From: Candidatus Parcubacteria bacterium
GTDB taxonomy: Bacteria > Patescibacteriota > Patescibacteriia > UBA1558 > GWA2-36-10
Reading direction: 5' to 3'
Assembly (NCBI GenBank): GCA_018669975.1
Contig: JABHSK010000009.1
Span: 1 to 51,126, forward strand
Length of the DNA: 51,126 nucleotides
In this document: positions 9,543 through 19,410 of the stretch, one piece after another
Layout of the letters: each line of letters begins with the position of its first letter
How positions within the stretch are numbered: the first letter of the stretch is position 1
Notes under the pieces: generated by a model
What the model saw: only the letters and a program-made list of their open reading frames with translations
Database searches by the model: none
Told to the model about the DNA's origin: nothing
Translations under genes and position numbers: made by a program

Positions 9543-11034
9543 TAAAAAATATCTACTACTACTTGGCTTAATTATAGTACTTGGCTTTTGTTTACGTTAT
9601 ATAAATATCGGAAAACATATTCTATGGGTAGACGAGGCTGAAACTGTCATTAACACTATCCAAGTAATTGAAGATGGCTATCCGCATGGTTATTTTAAAG
9701 GACAACCTATCCATGAAAATATATCCTATATTAAAATAGAAGATCCTGTATATAGATATGCGTCTACTAATTATTATGGATCTAAATATGAAAACAATAA
9801 GGGTTGGTTAACTTATTTTTATTTAGCTCCTTTTATAAAAACGTTTGGCTTTTCTGAATTATCATCCAGGTTACCATTTTTGTTGTTTTACATTTTAACC
9901 ACTATTGTAATTTTCTTCTTTACAAACAGATTATTAAAAAATAAAAAAATAGCCTTAGTGGCCTCTCTTATTTTTGCCATTGATATCTTAGCCATTTACT
10001 ATGGTAAGCAAGCCCGTTATTACTCTATCTTTATGTTTTTAGGGGTATCAAGTATGTATTTAAACTATTTATATATACATAGCAAAAAAAATATACACCT
10101 TTGGTTATTAACTACCTCATTAATTCTCACTTTCCATACACACATAACACTATTTGCCTTTTTGGTATTATTTTATTTCTATTATGACTTTATCAGAACC
10201 AAAAAAATAAAATTTAATAAAGCTATATTATATAATGCACTGTATCTACTAGTACTAACCGTGCCCTGGTTAATTCTAGTAAAATTTTGGGTTAATTTCA
10301 CTACCCATGACGTCAAAGATAACCGAGAGATAATAAAAGTGTTATGGCTGCTGATAGTATTTCTAATTCCACTTAGCGTAAAACTTACTCGAGTGATGCT
10401 GGGTTATAAGGGTAAATTAAAAATAACCAACACCGTTAATGATTATTTAGCTACTTTTTCCATAGCTTATATTATATTCGTACCAATAATCATTCCTGCC
10501 GAATCAATTACATCGAGAGTATTTGCTCCGCTGATACCTATATTTGCCATAATTATTACCCAACTATTTTACCAGGCAAGTAAAAAATTATGGAAAATAC
10601 ACAGCTTCTTTATTATAACTACCATCACACTATACATAATGTTATTTATGGCTAATGGTTTAGGAGCTGATTATGGAAATGCTAATTATATAAATACTAT
10701 TTTAAAATACACCGAGGAAAAAAACTTAGGTTCAGATGACATTATTGTCAGCAATTGGAATGCACTATCGTTAAAATTATATAGTGACCACCAAGTCTAC
10801 CCAGTAAGACCTTTACGCCCTGACTTTTTCAATAATTATCCAAATAGAATACTAGCCGTATTTGTCTATAAACAAATATATTTCCCTGGATCAGGATTCA
10901 CAAGAGAAGATGCTAGAGAGTTAGACTTTTGGCTTAAGGCATTTAATGAAATCAGCGATAGACTAAAGACTTGTAAGCAAGTTGATCTAGGCATCGCTGA
11001 TACGATTGTACTTGACTGTCCTGCACTTAAATAA
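9532..11034 (+). CDS. Multi-TM GT-C-type glycosyltransferase (ArnT/PMT-like), paralog 2
   Basis: WVDEAETVINTIQVIEDGYPHGYFKG shared with paralog 1; same topology. Confidence 0.75.
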   Translation: MKNNKKYLLLLGLIIVLGFCLRYINIGKHILWVDEAETVINTIQVIEDGYPHGYFKGQPIHENISYIKIEDPVYRYASTNYYGSKYENNKGWLTYFYLAPFIKTFGFSELSSRLPFLLFYILTTIVIFFFTNRLLKNKKIALVASLIFAIDILAIYYGKQARYYSIFMFLGVSSMYLNYLYIHSKKNIHLWLLTTSLILTFHTHITLFAFLVLFYFYYDFIRTKKIKFNKAILYNALYLLVLTVPWLILVKFWVNFTTHDVKDNREIIKVLWLLIVFLIPLSVKLTRVMLGYKGKLKITNTVNDYLATFSIAYIIFVPIIIPAESITSRVFAPLIPIFAIIITQLFYQASKKLWKIHSFFIITTITLYIMLFMANGLGADYGNANYINTILKYTEEKNLGSDDIIVSNWNALSLKLYSDHQVYPVRPLRPDFFNNYPNRILAVFVYKQIYFPGSGFTREDARELDFWLKAFNEISDRLKTCKQVDLGIADTIVLDCPALK

Positions 11035-11046
11035 AACTTACACTTA

Positions 11047-11078
11047 AAAAAACCACCCCTGAGTAGGGATGGTTTTTA
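11047..11078. terminator. Bidirectional terminator between convergent genes
   Basis: AAACCAcCCCTgagtAGGGaTGGTTTTT. Confidence 0.8.
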
Positions 11079-11088
11079 AAAATACTCG

Positions 11089-13407
11089 TTAATAGCAATT
11101 GTTTTCTAAAAATTCTATAAACTTCTCACTATCATGATTAAAAATATTACGCCACATGTAGTATTCAATTATTGGCTTATCATTACTGACTGTTGGATAA
11201 TCTGATAAAGCACTAGCTATACATTCATTGTTTAAACGTAAATTATACATATCTTCAGCAGTAATATCCTCCTCTGTCCACTCATTTATATCTTCTGCGA
11301 TACCTTCTTTAGAATGACCTGCTTTAAACTTTTCTAGATTTGGCTCGATATTCTCAAAAGAACCTACTAAGTATACCCCCACCCTATCTGGACTATCCCA
11401 AATAGATACGTGAGGAAAGGCCTCTAAAAATGTTTTGATAATAATTAGAGCATCCTGTTTTGACATAGCAGAATAAACCCACTGCACAAACATGCCATCA
11501 GAATTTAAAATTTTCTTACTCTTCTCATAAAATTCCTCTGAATAAAGCACTGTAGTACCTACACTATTTACTGGTGGTGGTGGGTCAACAGTTATAATGT
11601 CATACTTCTTATCAATTAAAGATACATAATTATAACCATCATTTATATAAATATTACCACGAGGATTATCTAAAATCTCTTGAGCATCTTCATGAAAAAC
11701 ATGAAGAGCATCAGGAACAGATGGAATAAGCTCAACAGCATCCACATCTAAACCATGCTTCAAAGATGAACGATAGGTGGTTCCCATACCAAAAGCAATA
11801 TTGAGCAACCTCTTTGATGAATCATTTAAAAACATAGGTAAATGAGCCATAAGTTTTGTATCTGTGGTTAAGAATGTCATGCCAATACCATTGACTTTTA
11901 GATGCGCATTATCATCATTGTCCCTATACGCCACTACCTCTGCTTCTAAGTCGTGCCCGATGAAATACTTATCTTCTGATAAAACCGTTTTAACGGTTTT
12001 TACTATTAGAGTATCGAATAAATTACCACCTACATAATAAAAAGATATAAAAGCTAATACTATAATTGCTCCACCATAAACAAATATTTTTTGTGCTTTT
12101 TCTTTAAGCCATTTTTTATCCAATAACACAAAAGTGATGCCGAGAATACAATTAAAGGTGGCAAATAAAAACACCAGTTTGCTGCCGCCAACCATGGCCA
12201 AAAATATTAAACCAGTCAACATAATACCCAAGACTGAACCAATTGTATTAACTGCATAAAGCATTCCTGCCTTAGTGCCTACTTTATCCTTTGAGTCACC
12301 CATAAAAGATATTTCATACATAATTGGAAAAATAATACCCATTAATAATGTTGTGACAAATAAAGCGAAAAAAGCAAAGGCTGGTAAAGAAAATAAGGCG
12401 TGTTGCGTAGTATTCACACTGATGTTGTTTATGCTAAACAAAACTGCAATAGAGGCTATCCCAATAACAAATTCTGCTAAGCCAACTACCAAAAATGGTT
12501 TTTTAATCTTTACTCTTTTAACAGCATAACTACCGAGCGCAATCCCTAAAAGAAATACAATAAGAATAGATGCGAATGAATAAGTAAAATTACCAATAAT
12601 AGGCGCGAATAGTCTCATCCAAATAATTTCATAAGAAAGTGATAAAAATCCAGACAAGAAAAATAAAATAAGTACTATTTTTTTATAACCCTTAACTGGC
12701 TCAACGTCATAATGTTTATCTAGATCTATTACTTGATTACCATCTACCGCTGAAGGCTTTTTCTTTTTAGCAGCTATAATAGCCCATAAGCCAATAATAA
12801 TATTTAAGGCCATAGCCACTATAAAAGTGGCCTTAATGCCTATTAATTCTAATAGAAAAAAACCAGATAAAATAGTGCCTAGAACAGCACCTAAGGTGTT
12901 TATACCGTACAATTTACTAGTGACCCCCTTAATTGAGTCTTCTTTAGCGAAGAAGCTTAATATTACAGGGAACGTTCCACCCATAAACAGTGCCGGAATA
13001 AAAACAACAAAACTAGCCAATAAAAATTTTACAGCTAGCAGTGATCCACTGGGATCATGATAAAAAATGCTATAAAAATCATAAATATACCTAGATAAGA
13101 AAAAATACCCTAGTCCTGATGATAGGGCTATACATATTTCTAACACTCCATAAAAACCTAGCTTACTCTTAATTTTGTCAGAGTATTTTCCTAAAATGTA
13201 ACTACCTATTCCCAGTCCCAGCATAAAACTAGCTACCACTGCCGTGGCAGAATAGACAGAATTTCCAAATAAATAAAGTAGAATTTTTGACCAAAGTACT
13301 TGGTACATCAAACTACTAGCACCAGAAATTAATAGAAAAAATACGACCAATTTATACATATCCATTGGTCTGGTAGGCGTGCCTTTATCGACTTGTGTTT
13401 CTTCCAT
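11089..13407 (-). CDS. Membrane-fused spermidine synthase-like protein
   Basis: Two multi-TM halves followed by a Rossmann methyltransferase-like region (LLNIAFGMGTTYRSSLKHGLDVDAVELIPSV...DIITVDPPPP). Confidence 0.8.
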   Translation of the reverse strand: MEETQVDKGTPTRPMDMYKLVVFFLLISGASSLMYQVLWSKILLYLFGNSVYSATAVVASFMLGLGIGSYILGKYSDKIKSKLGFYGVLEICIALSSGLGYFFLSRYIYDFYSIFYHDPSGSLLAVKFLLASFVVFIPALFMGGTFPVILSFFAKEDSIKGVTSKLYGINTLGAVLGTILSGFFLLELIGIKATFIVAMALNIIIGLWAIIAAKKKKPSAVDGNQVIDLDKHYDVEPVKGYKKIVLILFFLSGFLSLSYEIIWMRLFAPIIGNFTYSFASILIVFLLGIALGSYAVKRVKIKKPFLVVGLAEFVIGIASIAVLFSINNISVNTTQHALFSLPAFAFFALFVTTLLMGIIFPIMYEISFMGDSKDKVGTKAGMLYAVNTIGSVLGIMLTGLIFLAMVGGSKLVFLFATFNCILGITFVLLDKKWLKEKAQKIFVYGGAIIVLAFISFYYVGGNLFDTLIVKTVKTVLSEDKYFIGHDLEAEVVAYRDNDDNAHLKVNGIGMTFLTTDTKLMAHLPMFLNDSSKRLLNIAFGMGTTYRSSLKHGLDVDAVELIPSVPDALHVFHEDAQEILDNPRGNIYINDGYNYVSLIDKKYDIITVDPPPPVNSVGTTVLYSEEFYEKSKKILNSDGMFVQWVYSAMSKQDALIIIKTFLEAFPHVSIWDSPDRVGVYLVGSFENIEPNLEKFKAGHSKEGIAEDINEWTEEDITAEDMYNLRLNNECIASALSDYPTVSNDKPIIEYYMWRNIFNHDSEKFIEFLENNCY

Positions 13408-13488
13408 TTTTTTCTCTAATTATTTAATTAACGCTTAATATTATAACATACTAACTAATCAATAGAAAACAGCAAAAAGCACTAGCTA

Positions 13489-13517
13489 TTGACATAAATC
13501 AACAAAAATAGTATGGT
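13489..13517 (+). promoter_or_regulatory. Promoter upstream of NYN-domain gene
   Basis: TTGACA-N17-TATGGT. Confidence 0.6.
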
Positions 13518-13590
13518 TGTATGTAAATTACTTTGTACCCTCAAAACACACTAGAAAGGAAGGTGTAACTATAATATTGTGCGCAAGTAA

Positions 13591-13653
13591 CCAGCGTACC
13601 TGGATCCTCCCCTGTAAATACTACAGAGCCCTAAAAACCGCAACCTTAGGGGG
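13591..13653 (+). promoter_or_regulatory. Structured 5' leader with SD-sequestering hairpin
   Basis: CCAG-cgtac-CTGG, CTGTA-aatac-TACAG, CCCTAA-...-TTAGGG; the last stem covers the AGGGGG SD at 13648-13653. Confidence 0.5.
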
Positions 13654-13661
13654 TTTATATC

Positions 13662-14396
13662 ATGTTAGGGCAAAAGAAAAAAGGCAAAGATACATATGTG
13701 CTAGTAGATGGTGAAAATATTATTTTCTCTATTCAAAACAAATACGGCCTCAGGCTAAATTTCCATAGAGTGGTCCAGATGCTCACAGAGCTTTACGGAG
13801 ATGTCAAAGTCTTCGTATTCGGCCACTTCAGTGATGACGGCAATGGGCTTTTCCTAGCCGTCAAACAACACATACAATCCTGTCCTCATACACACGTCGT
13901 TGACACCAGAGTCAGTAATAAACCACACCGAGAACAATCGGATCTAGCCATGCTAGAGGAACTGACTATGGGCATTAATGGCCTTTTCCAAAATCTTGAT
14001 GCATACGAGAGAGCTGTTTTCATGACTGGTGATGGCTCGATGCTACGGGCCGCACTTCATTGTCGGGATGTATTTGATCTGGACACTATTGTCATGGCTG
14101 AAGAAGGCACCATCAACGCCTCATTCATGGACGCAGGAATCAATGTGGTCCATGTCGATCCCATCGTCAACAACCTATTGGTTGTTAACAAACTAGACGA
14201 TGACATTTTTGCTGCTGCTGGTGCAGGCTCAGTCGATGACATGCTAGAAGCCGTCCAGGTTAATCACCTCATGCATACCCCGGCACAAGCCAACGAAAGA
14301 GAGCGTGATCGTATCAGAAGCATCAATCAAGTTCGACGAGAACTTATCCGACACCGAATCAATCTTATGCTCCAAGCTAAGGGGCAAAAAGAATAG
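13662..14396 (+). CDS. NYN-domain (LabA/DUF88-like) putative ribonuclease
   Basis: YVLVDGENIIFSIQNKYG, conserved acids, AVFMTGDGSMLRAALHCR; C-terminal basic tail. Confidence 0.8.
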   Translation: MLGQKKKGKDTYVLVDGENIIFSIQNKYGLRLNFHRVVQMLTELYGDVKVFVFGHFSDDGNGLFLAVKQHIQSCPHTHVVDTRVSNKPHREQSDLAMLEELTMGINGLFQNLDAYERAVFMTGDGSMLRAALHCRDVFDLDTIVMAEEGTINASFMDAGINVVHVDPIVNNLLVVNKLDDDIFAAAGAGSVDDMLEAVQVNHLMHTPAQANERERDRIRSINQVRRELIRHRINLMLQAKGQKE

Positions 14397-14409
14397 ACCT
14401 TTCTAATAT

Positions 14410-14444
14410 CCCCATCGAGACGGAACTCGATGGGATTTTTTATT
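14410..14444 (+). terminator. Intrinsic terminator of NYN gene
   Basis: CCCATCGAGacggaaCTCGATGGGATTTTTT. Confidence 0.9.
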
Positions 14445-14461
14445 TATGCTATAATAAAAAT

Positions 14462-14662
14462 ATCCATGGTCCTTTATTCTATCTTCAAAATAAATATTAA
14501 ATAAACTAAAGCGTGTTATATCCTAGAGATAATAATACATCAAGTCAGAAAAAATATTAGTTGTTTGATAGCTTATTGAGAAGTAAACTAAACAATTGAA
14601 TATGGAAAACGTGGAAGTTTTATGAACTCCATCTACATTGGGGCAGATGGAGTTCTTTTTTT
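14462..14662 (+). ncRNA. Candidate small non-coding RNA
   Basis: Extended -10 TGCTATAAT at 14447-14455, no substantial ORF, internal hairpin (TTAGTTGTTT...AAACAATTGA), ends in a strong terminator. Confidence 0.5.
14624..14662 (+). terminator. Strong intrinsic terminator ending the ncRNA candidate
   Basis: GAACTCCATCTacattggggcAGATGGAGTTCTTTTTTT; T tract only on the + side. Confidence 0.85.
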
Positions 14663-14677
14663 ATTTAAATTTTATTG

Positions 14678-15715
14678 TTAGAGACGATCTTTGGTAATAA
14701 ACATAGCATCACCAAAAGAAAAAAATCTATATTTAAGATGAATTGCCTTCTGATAGGCTTTTAAAATAAATTTTCTACTCGCTAAAGCAGACACCATAAA
14801 TAATAATGAGCTTTTAGGTAAATGAAAATTAGTAATCAACTCATCTACAAATCTATACTTATAGCTAGGGTAAATATAAATGTCTACCCACTTAGATCCT
14901 GAATTTAATTTACCATCCTTATCAGCAAAAGCTTCTAGGGTACGGGCACTAGTGGTGCCCACCGCAATAATGTTCTTGCCCTGCTTTTTAATTTTATTCA
15001 ATTCGACCACTGTCTGTTCATCAATACTAGCCCATTCGTGATGAATTTGATGCTTAGTAATATCCTCTGTTTCTACTGGTGCAAAAGTACCCAACGATAC
15101 ATGTAAGGTTACTTTGAAAATTTTAACTCCTTTTTCCTTAAGCTGTTTAAGCGTCTGTTCGGTAAAATGAAGGCCAGCTGTAGGCGCTGCCGCTGAACCA
15201 CGTTCCTTGGCATAAATAGTCTGATAGTCCTGTTTTATCTGCTTATTGTCTCCTACCTTAATGTAAGGCGGTATAGGAGTATGACCAATTTGATCAATTA
15301 TTGTGTTCAGTTTTTGTCCTGATTTATTAAATTTGATTTGCTTTGTTTTGCCGTCTATATTCTTAATAATCTGCGCCTCCAGCTTTTTGTCAAAATAAAT
15401 AATATCATCAATATTTAAATTACGACCACCAATCATAGCCTGCCACTGATCATCTTCTATATTTTCGGTCAACAAAACCTCTACCTTGCCGCCTGTTTTC
15501 TTCTGCCCATAGAGCCTAGCTGGAAAAACCTTGGTCTGATTAACCACTAAAACATCATTATCAGTCAAGTACTCCGGCAAATCATAGAAGTGCTTATGTT
15601 CTATTGTTTGTTTTTGTCTATCTAAAATCATCAACCTAGAGCTGTCTCTAGGTTTAACTTGTTGTTGAGCAATTAGCTCTGGTGATAACTTGTAATCAAA
15701 TAAATCAAGCTTCAT
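14678..15715 (-). CDS. queA: S-adenosylmethionine:tRNA ribosyltransferase-isomerase
   Basis: MKLDLFDYKLSPELIAQQQVKPRDSSRLMIL, GSAAAPTAGLHFT, HVSLGTFAPV, VGTTSARTLE, TNFHLPKSSLLFMVSA. Start trimmed to 15715. Confidence 0.95.
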   Translation of the reverse strand: MKLDLFDYKLSPELIAQQQVKPRDSSRLMILDRQKQTIEHKHFYDLPEYLTDNDVLVVNQTKVFPARLYGQKKTGGKVEVLLTENIEDDQWQAMIGGRNLNIDDIIYFDKKLEAQIIKNIDGKTKQIKFNKSGQKLNTIIDQIGHTPIPPYIKVGDNKQIKQDYQTIYAKERGSAAAPTAGLHFTEQTLKQLKEKGVKIFKVTLHVSLGTFAPVETEDITKHQIHHEWASIDEQTVVELNKIKKQGKNIIAVGTTSARTLEAFADKDGKLNSGSKWVDIYIYPSYKYRFVDELITNFHLPKSSLLFMVSALASRKFILKAYQKAIHLKYRFFSFGDAMFITKDRL

Positions 15716-16253
15716 CTCTGTCTCTTTTAGAATAAACACAACCACAATAGTCTTGTCGATAAAAACCTTCAACCTTGGACATGTTACAAGATATTTTATA
15801 ACCCTCTTGTTTTTTCCAATCACGATCAACAAACTCTATATCATGCTTTTTAGATAAAGCTTGTCCAATCTCACTTATTTTCTTATAGTCTTTATGTGGG
15901 CTAATAGATAGGGTGGTAGCCCAGGCAGCAAAACCATTGTCCTTGGCTCGTCTAACTACCTCGCCTAAGCGTAGATTAAAACAAACATCACAACGACGAC
16001 CCTTTTCAGGCTCATGCTCCAATCCCTTAATTTGTTCAAACCAATCCTTAGTATTGTAGTCTCCTTCTATGAATTCTACATCAATCTTTTCCAAATATTT
16101 TTTGACCTCCACTTTGCGAGCTAAGTACTCCTTGCGAGGATGAATATTTGGATTGTAAAAATAAACAGTAACCTGATACTGCTTTAAAAGCTCCTCGATG
16201 ACATAAATAGCACATGGTCCACAGCAAGTGTGTAGAAGTAATTTTGGTGTCAT
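15705..16253 (-). CDS. queH: Epoxyqueuosine reductase QueH (DUF208)
   Basis: LLLHTCCGPCA, YNPNIHP, GRRCDVCFNLRL, YCGCVYS cysteine motifs; overlaps the queA start. Confidence 0.92.
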   Translation of the reverse strand: MTPKLLLHTCCGPCAIYVIEELLKQYQVTVYFYNPNIHPRKEYLARKVEVKKYLEKIDVEFIEGDYNTKDWFEQIKGLEHEPEKGRRCDVCFNLRLGEVVRRAKDNGFAAWATTLSISPHKDYKKISEIGQALSKKHDIEFVDRDWKKQEGYKISCNMSKVEGFYRQDYCGCVYSKRDRDEA

Positions 16254-17542
16254 AATTCTGTTATTACTTTAAGTGGAGCTGAATATAGCTCCTGATAGGT
16301 GGTAAACCTATTTAAGGGTATAATTTGTTTAGCATAGGACATCATCAGTAAACCATTAAATACCATTCCTGTAAATATCACTACTATCACTATTATAAGA
16401 ATGATTTTTTTAAGTTTAATTCTATAAAATAAATAGGTCCAACCCCAAGCAAAGATAAACAAACTACTAACCATACGTCTAGCTCCAAAAGAGCCTCCAC
16501 CGTACCAATCGTATAGAGCGGAATTCATATATATCTGCAACATTAACGCCAACATCATTAAAGATGCGAGTAATTTATATTTTCTAAAAGACCAAATTAA
16601 ACCTAATAAACCCAAAATCAACAAAGGGTGTATTACTAACATGCCGTGGTAGCTAGAAAATAAAAATTGCCAAATATTAGGGTCACTTAAGCTAAAAAAT
16701 GTCTCTCCCTGCGGCACAGTAATCCAACTTCCAAAAATATATCTCCACATAAATAATTGTGGCAAGATAGCAATAATAAAAGATAAAATGAGTACCAAGA
16801 TTTTGTTTATATTTTTCCTGCCCCTATTAAACAGTCTACTTAAAATAATACCTAGTGGGATTACTGCCAACAAAATATCCTGCCAGCGCAATAAAAACAA
16901 CAAACCAACAGTAATACCTAAACGAACAAAGTCTTGCCATCGCCATTGTTTGGCTTGATATATTTTTACACTAAAATAAAAAACTAAAGCACCGGAAAAG
17001 ACTGTTAGCCCATGGGCCATACTAGGCTCGTAGATTAAATAAAATGGCACTGGTGACAATGCTATAGCTACTAGAGTGCCCCACCAAGCATATTTTTTAT
17101 CTAATAACTTAACTAGCGCCTTAAATATAAAAACCACCCCTAATAAAAAATAAAACCAGGTGCCCACGGCAATAGCTATTTGGTATGGTAGATTGTACCC
17201 AGCAAGATCAAAGTCATCCACAAAAACAAATAAACTATCTATCAGCTGCGCTAAGATAATAAAAGGGCTCCACAAAATAGCTGAGCCAACAGCAAAAGGA
17301 TTACCAACATTACCACTGGCTACTTGCCAACCCTCAACAGTGTGATGATCATAGAGCTTATCATATAGGGTAAACTCGTTATTAAGATCAAAATTACCAT
17401 CAAAAAATAAAGATCGCGCATAAGCATAATACCCAAAACCATCTCCACCTATTTGCCAAGATGGTTTAAGAGCTATTACTGCTAATAATAAAATTATTAA
17501 TATTAATAGCGCTAAGTTACCTGCGGTATGTTTCTTTCCCAT
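16250..17542 (-). CDS. Multi-TM glycosyltransferase-like membrane protein
   Basis: Many TM helices; YYAYARSLFFDGNFDLNNE N-terminal loop typical of GT-C families; start overlaps the queH 5' context. Confidence 0.65.
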   Translation of the reverse strand: MGKKHTAGNLALLILIILLLAVIALKPSWQIGGDGFGYYAYARSLFFDGNFDLNNEFTLYDKLYDHHTVEGWQVASGNVGNPFAVGSAILWSPFIILAQLIDSLFVFVDDFDLAGYNLPYQIAIAVGTWFYFLLGVVFIFKALVKLLDKKYAWWGTLVAIALSPVPFYLIYEPSMAHGLTVFSGALVFYFSVKIYQAKQWRWQDFVRLGITVGLLFLLRWQDILLAVIPLGIILSRLFNRGRKNINKILVLILSFIIAILPQLFMWRYIFGSWITVPQGETFFSLSDPNIWQFLFSSYHGMLVIHPLLILGLLGLIWSFRKYKLLASLMMLALMLQIYMNSALYDWYGGGSFGARRMVSSLFIFAWGWTYLFYRIKLKKIILIIVIVVIFTGMVFNGLLMMSYAKQIIPLNRFTTYQELYSAPLKVITEL

Positions 17543-17587
17543 ATAAAAATTCTATAAGAAGCTGTCTAGCTTGTCAAAATAAAAAGA

Positions 17588-17607
17588 GTCGTTGCTGTTG
17601 CAACGAC
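17588..17607 (-). terminator. Intrinsic terminator of the 17618-18169 gene
   Basis: GTCGTTGcaacagCAACGAC then TCTTTTTATTTT on minus strand. Confidence 0.85.
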
Positions 17608-17617
17608 CCATAATATT

Positions 17618-18169
17618 CTATCCTTCCTGCGGTGCAGGCGGTTGTGACACATCCGTGTCAACGCTCCGCATACCAGCAGTAGTGGCATCCTTGATGCCAG
17701 TAGCAGCGTCCTTCATATCGGACAAGCTTACACGAGCCTCTTCGTCAATATCATCTCCCAAGGCTACTGCCTCATCCAATACCTTAAGGAGCGCGCCAAG
17801 ATTGTCCAATAAATCCATCTGCAGAGCCCTCATCATTTCATCGGGAACACGCTGATAGCGATCAGTAACATACTCTTCCCAATTTTCCAAGGTAGGCTGC
17901 TCGAGCATATTAGGACGACTGTCCTTTACTTCTTGCATCAGTCCGATGTCAAAAGCCAGGTCACGGGCATCATAGAAATCCAGGGGTATCCTCTGGCCAT
18001 CTTCGGTAAACATTACCAAAAAGTTGGTGGTTTCCAACATCTGCCAGCTGGTACCTTGATCTAGAATGTCCATGATTGTTGCCCAAAACTGCTTGAAAGC
18101 TGCCGGAAAATTACTGTGAGCTCCTTTTTCCTCGAGTCCAACTGTGACTGAAAAAACTGTCTTCGGCAT
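17618..18169 (-). CDS. Hypothetical protein (183 aa)
   Basis: ORF with GCAAGGAG SD; own terminator; different composition from flanks. Confidence 0.7.
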   Translation of the reverse strand: MPKTVFSVTVGLEEKGAHSNFPAAFKQFWATIMDILDQGTSWQMLETTNFLVMFTEDGQRIPLDFYDARDLAFDIGLMQEVKDSRPNMLEQPTLENWEEYVTDRYQRVPDEMMRALQMDLLDNLGALLKVLDEAVALGDDIDEEARVSLSDMKDAATGIKDATTAGMRSVDTDVSQPPAPQEG

Positions 18170-18286
18170 TAGAATTACTCCTTGCTTGGGTTTTGTAATG
18201 ATGAACTAATATACTACGAATCATATAAAATGTACTTAGACTTCCAGTGAAGTTAACAAAAAAAAATAATAGTGTCAAATAGAAAA

Positions 18287-18311
18287 CGCGCCCCGTTTAT
18301 AGCGGGGCGCG
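18287..18311 (-). terminator. GC-rich intrinsic terminator of ruvB
   Basis: CGCGCCCCGctataaaCGGGGCGCG then TTTTCTATTT on minus strand. Confidence 0.85.
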
Positions 18312-18321
18312 CTAAAATATA

Positions 18322-19338
18322 TTAAAACAATTTACTATCTTTTGGCTTTTCAACCTCTAAATAGTCATAAGTCTTCTCAGTAGCCACCCTACCCTTAGAG
18401 GTTCTAGACAAAAACCCTAACTGCATCAAGTATGGTTCGAATATCTCTTCAATGGTGCCGGCCTCTTCCTGGACCGCTGCTGCTAAAGTGCCTAAACCAA
18501 CTGGCCCACCAGAAAAATTATCTACTATAGCCTTGAGTAACCTTCTATCTAAATCATCTAAACCGTGTTTATCAATGGCCATCAATTCTAAAGCCTGATT
18601 AGTTAGGTCTAATGACACATCTCCGTTACTCTTAACTTGAGCATAATCTCTAACCCTCTTAAGAATACGATTAGCTATCCTTGGGGTAGCTCTACTACGA
18701 CTAGCTATCTCATCACTGGATTGTTGATCCATGCTAATACTTAAAATATCCGCTGAACGTCTTACTATACTAGACAATTCTTGATCATTATAAAAATTCA
18801 GTCTAAAGGTAACGCCAAATCTATCCCTAAGTGGTGAAGAAATTAAATTATATCTAGTGGTAGCACCGATGATAGTAAACTTTGGTAAATCCAAACGCAA
18901 GATCTGAGCTGAAGGACCTTTGCCTAAAATAATGTCTAAAGCAAAATCTTCCATGGCCGGATAAAGAACCTCTTCAATAGTTTTATTCAATCTGTGTATC
19001 TCATCAATAAATAGAATGTCACCATCTTGTAGATTAGTGATGATGGCTGCTAGATCTCCTGCCTTAGAAATAGCTGGCCCAGATGTAACCTTTATACCCA
19101 CACCCATTTCTTTAGCTATAATATGAGCTAAAGTAGTTTTACCTAAACCCGGGGGTCCAAAAAGCAACACATGATCCAGCGCTTCCTTCCTTTCCTGGGC
19201 AGCCCTAAGAACAATATCTAAATTAGCCTTGACCTGTTCTTGTCCAACATAGTCCCCTAATTTTTGTGGACGTAAAGTCAAATCCCAAGTTTTGTCAGTA
19301 TTTTGCTCTTGAGCTGATGTTATTCTCTCTTCTTCCAT
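18322..19338 (-). CDS. ruvB: Holliday junction branch migration ATPase RuvB
   Basis: [55 protein letters not shown]. Confidence 0.97.
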   Translation of the reverse strand: MEEERITSAQEQNTDKTWDLTLRPQKLGDYVGQEQVKANLDIVLRAAQERKEALDHVLLFGPPGLGKTTLAHIIAKEMGVGIKVTSGPAISKAGDLAAIITNLQDGDILFIDEIHRLNKTIEEVLYPAMEDFALDIILGKGPSAQILRLDLPKFTIIGATTRYNLISSPLRDRFGVTFRLNFYNDQELSSIVRRSADILSISMDQQSSDEIASRSRATPRIANRILKRVRDYAQVKSNGDVSLDLTNQALELMAIDKHGLDDLDRRLLKAIVDNFSGGPVGLGTLAAAVQEEAGTIEEIFEPYLMQLGFLSRTSKGRVATEKTYDYLEVEKPKDSKLF

Positions 19339-19385
19339 AGTATTTAAAAGATTATCATCAAATTTAGATATTTACAAGGAATCAA

Positions 19386-19408
19386 AAAATCCCGCCGTAG
19401 CGGGATTC
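19386..19408 (-). terminator. Intrinsic terminator of gyrA
   Basis: ATCCCGCtacgGCGGGATTTTTT on minus strand. Confidence 0.85.
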
Positions 19409-19410
19409 TT

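Noticed and set aside
13517-13714. 65-aa ORF in the NYN leader
   Set aside because: Covers the structured leader and overlaps the NYN start in another frame; no SD.
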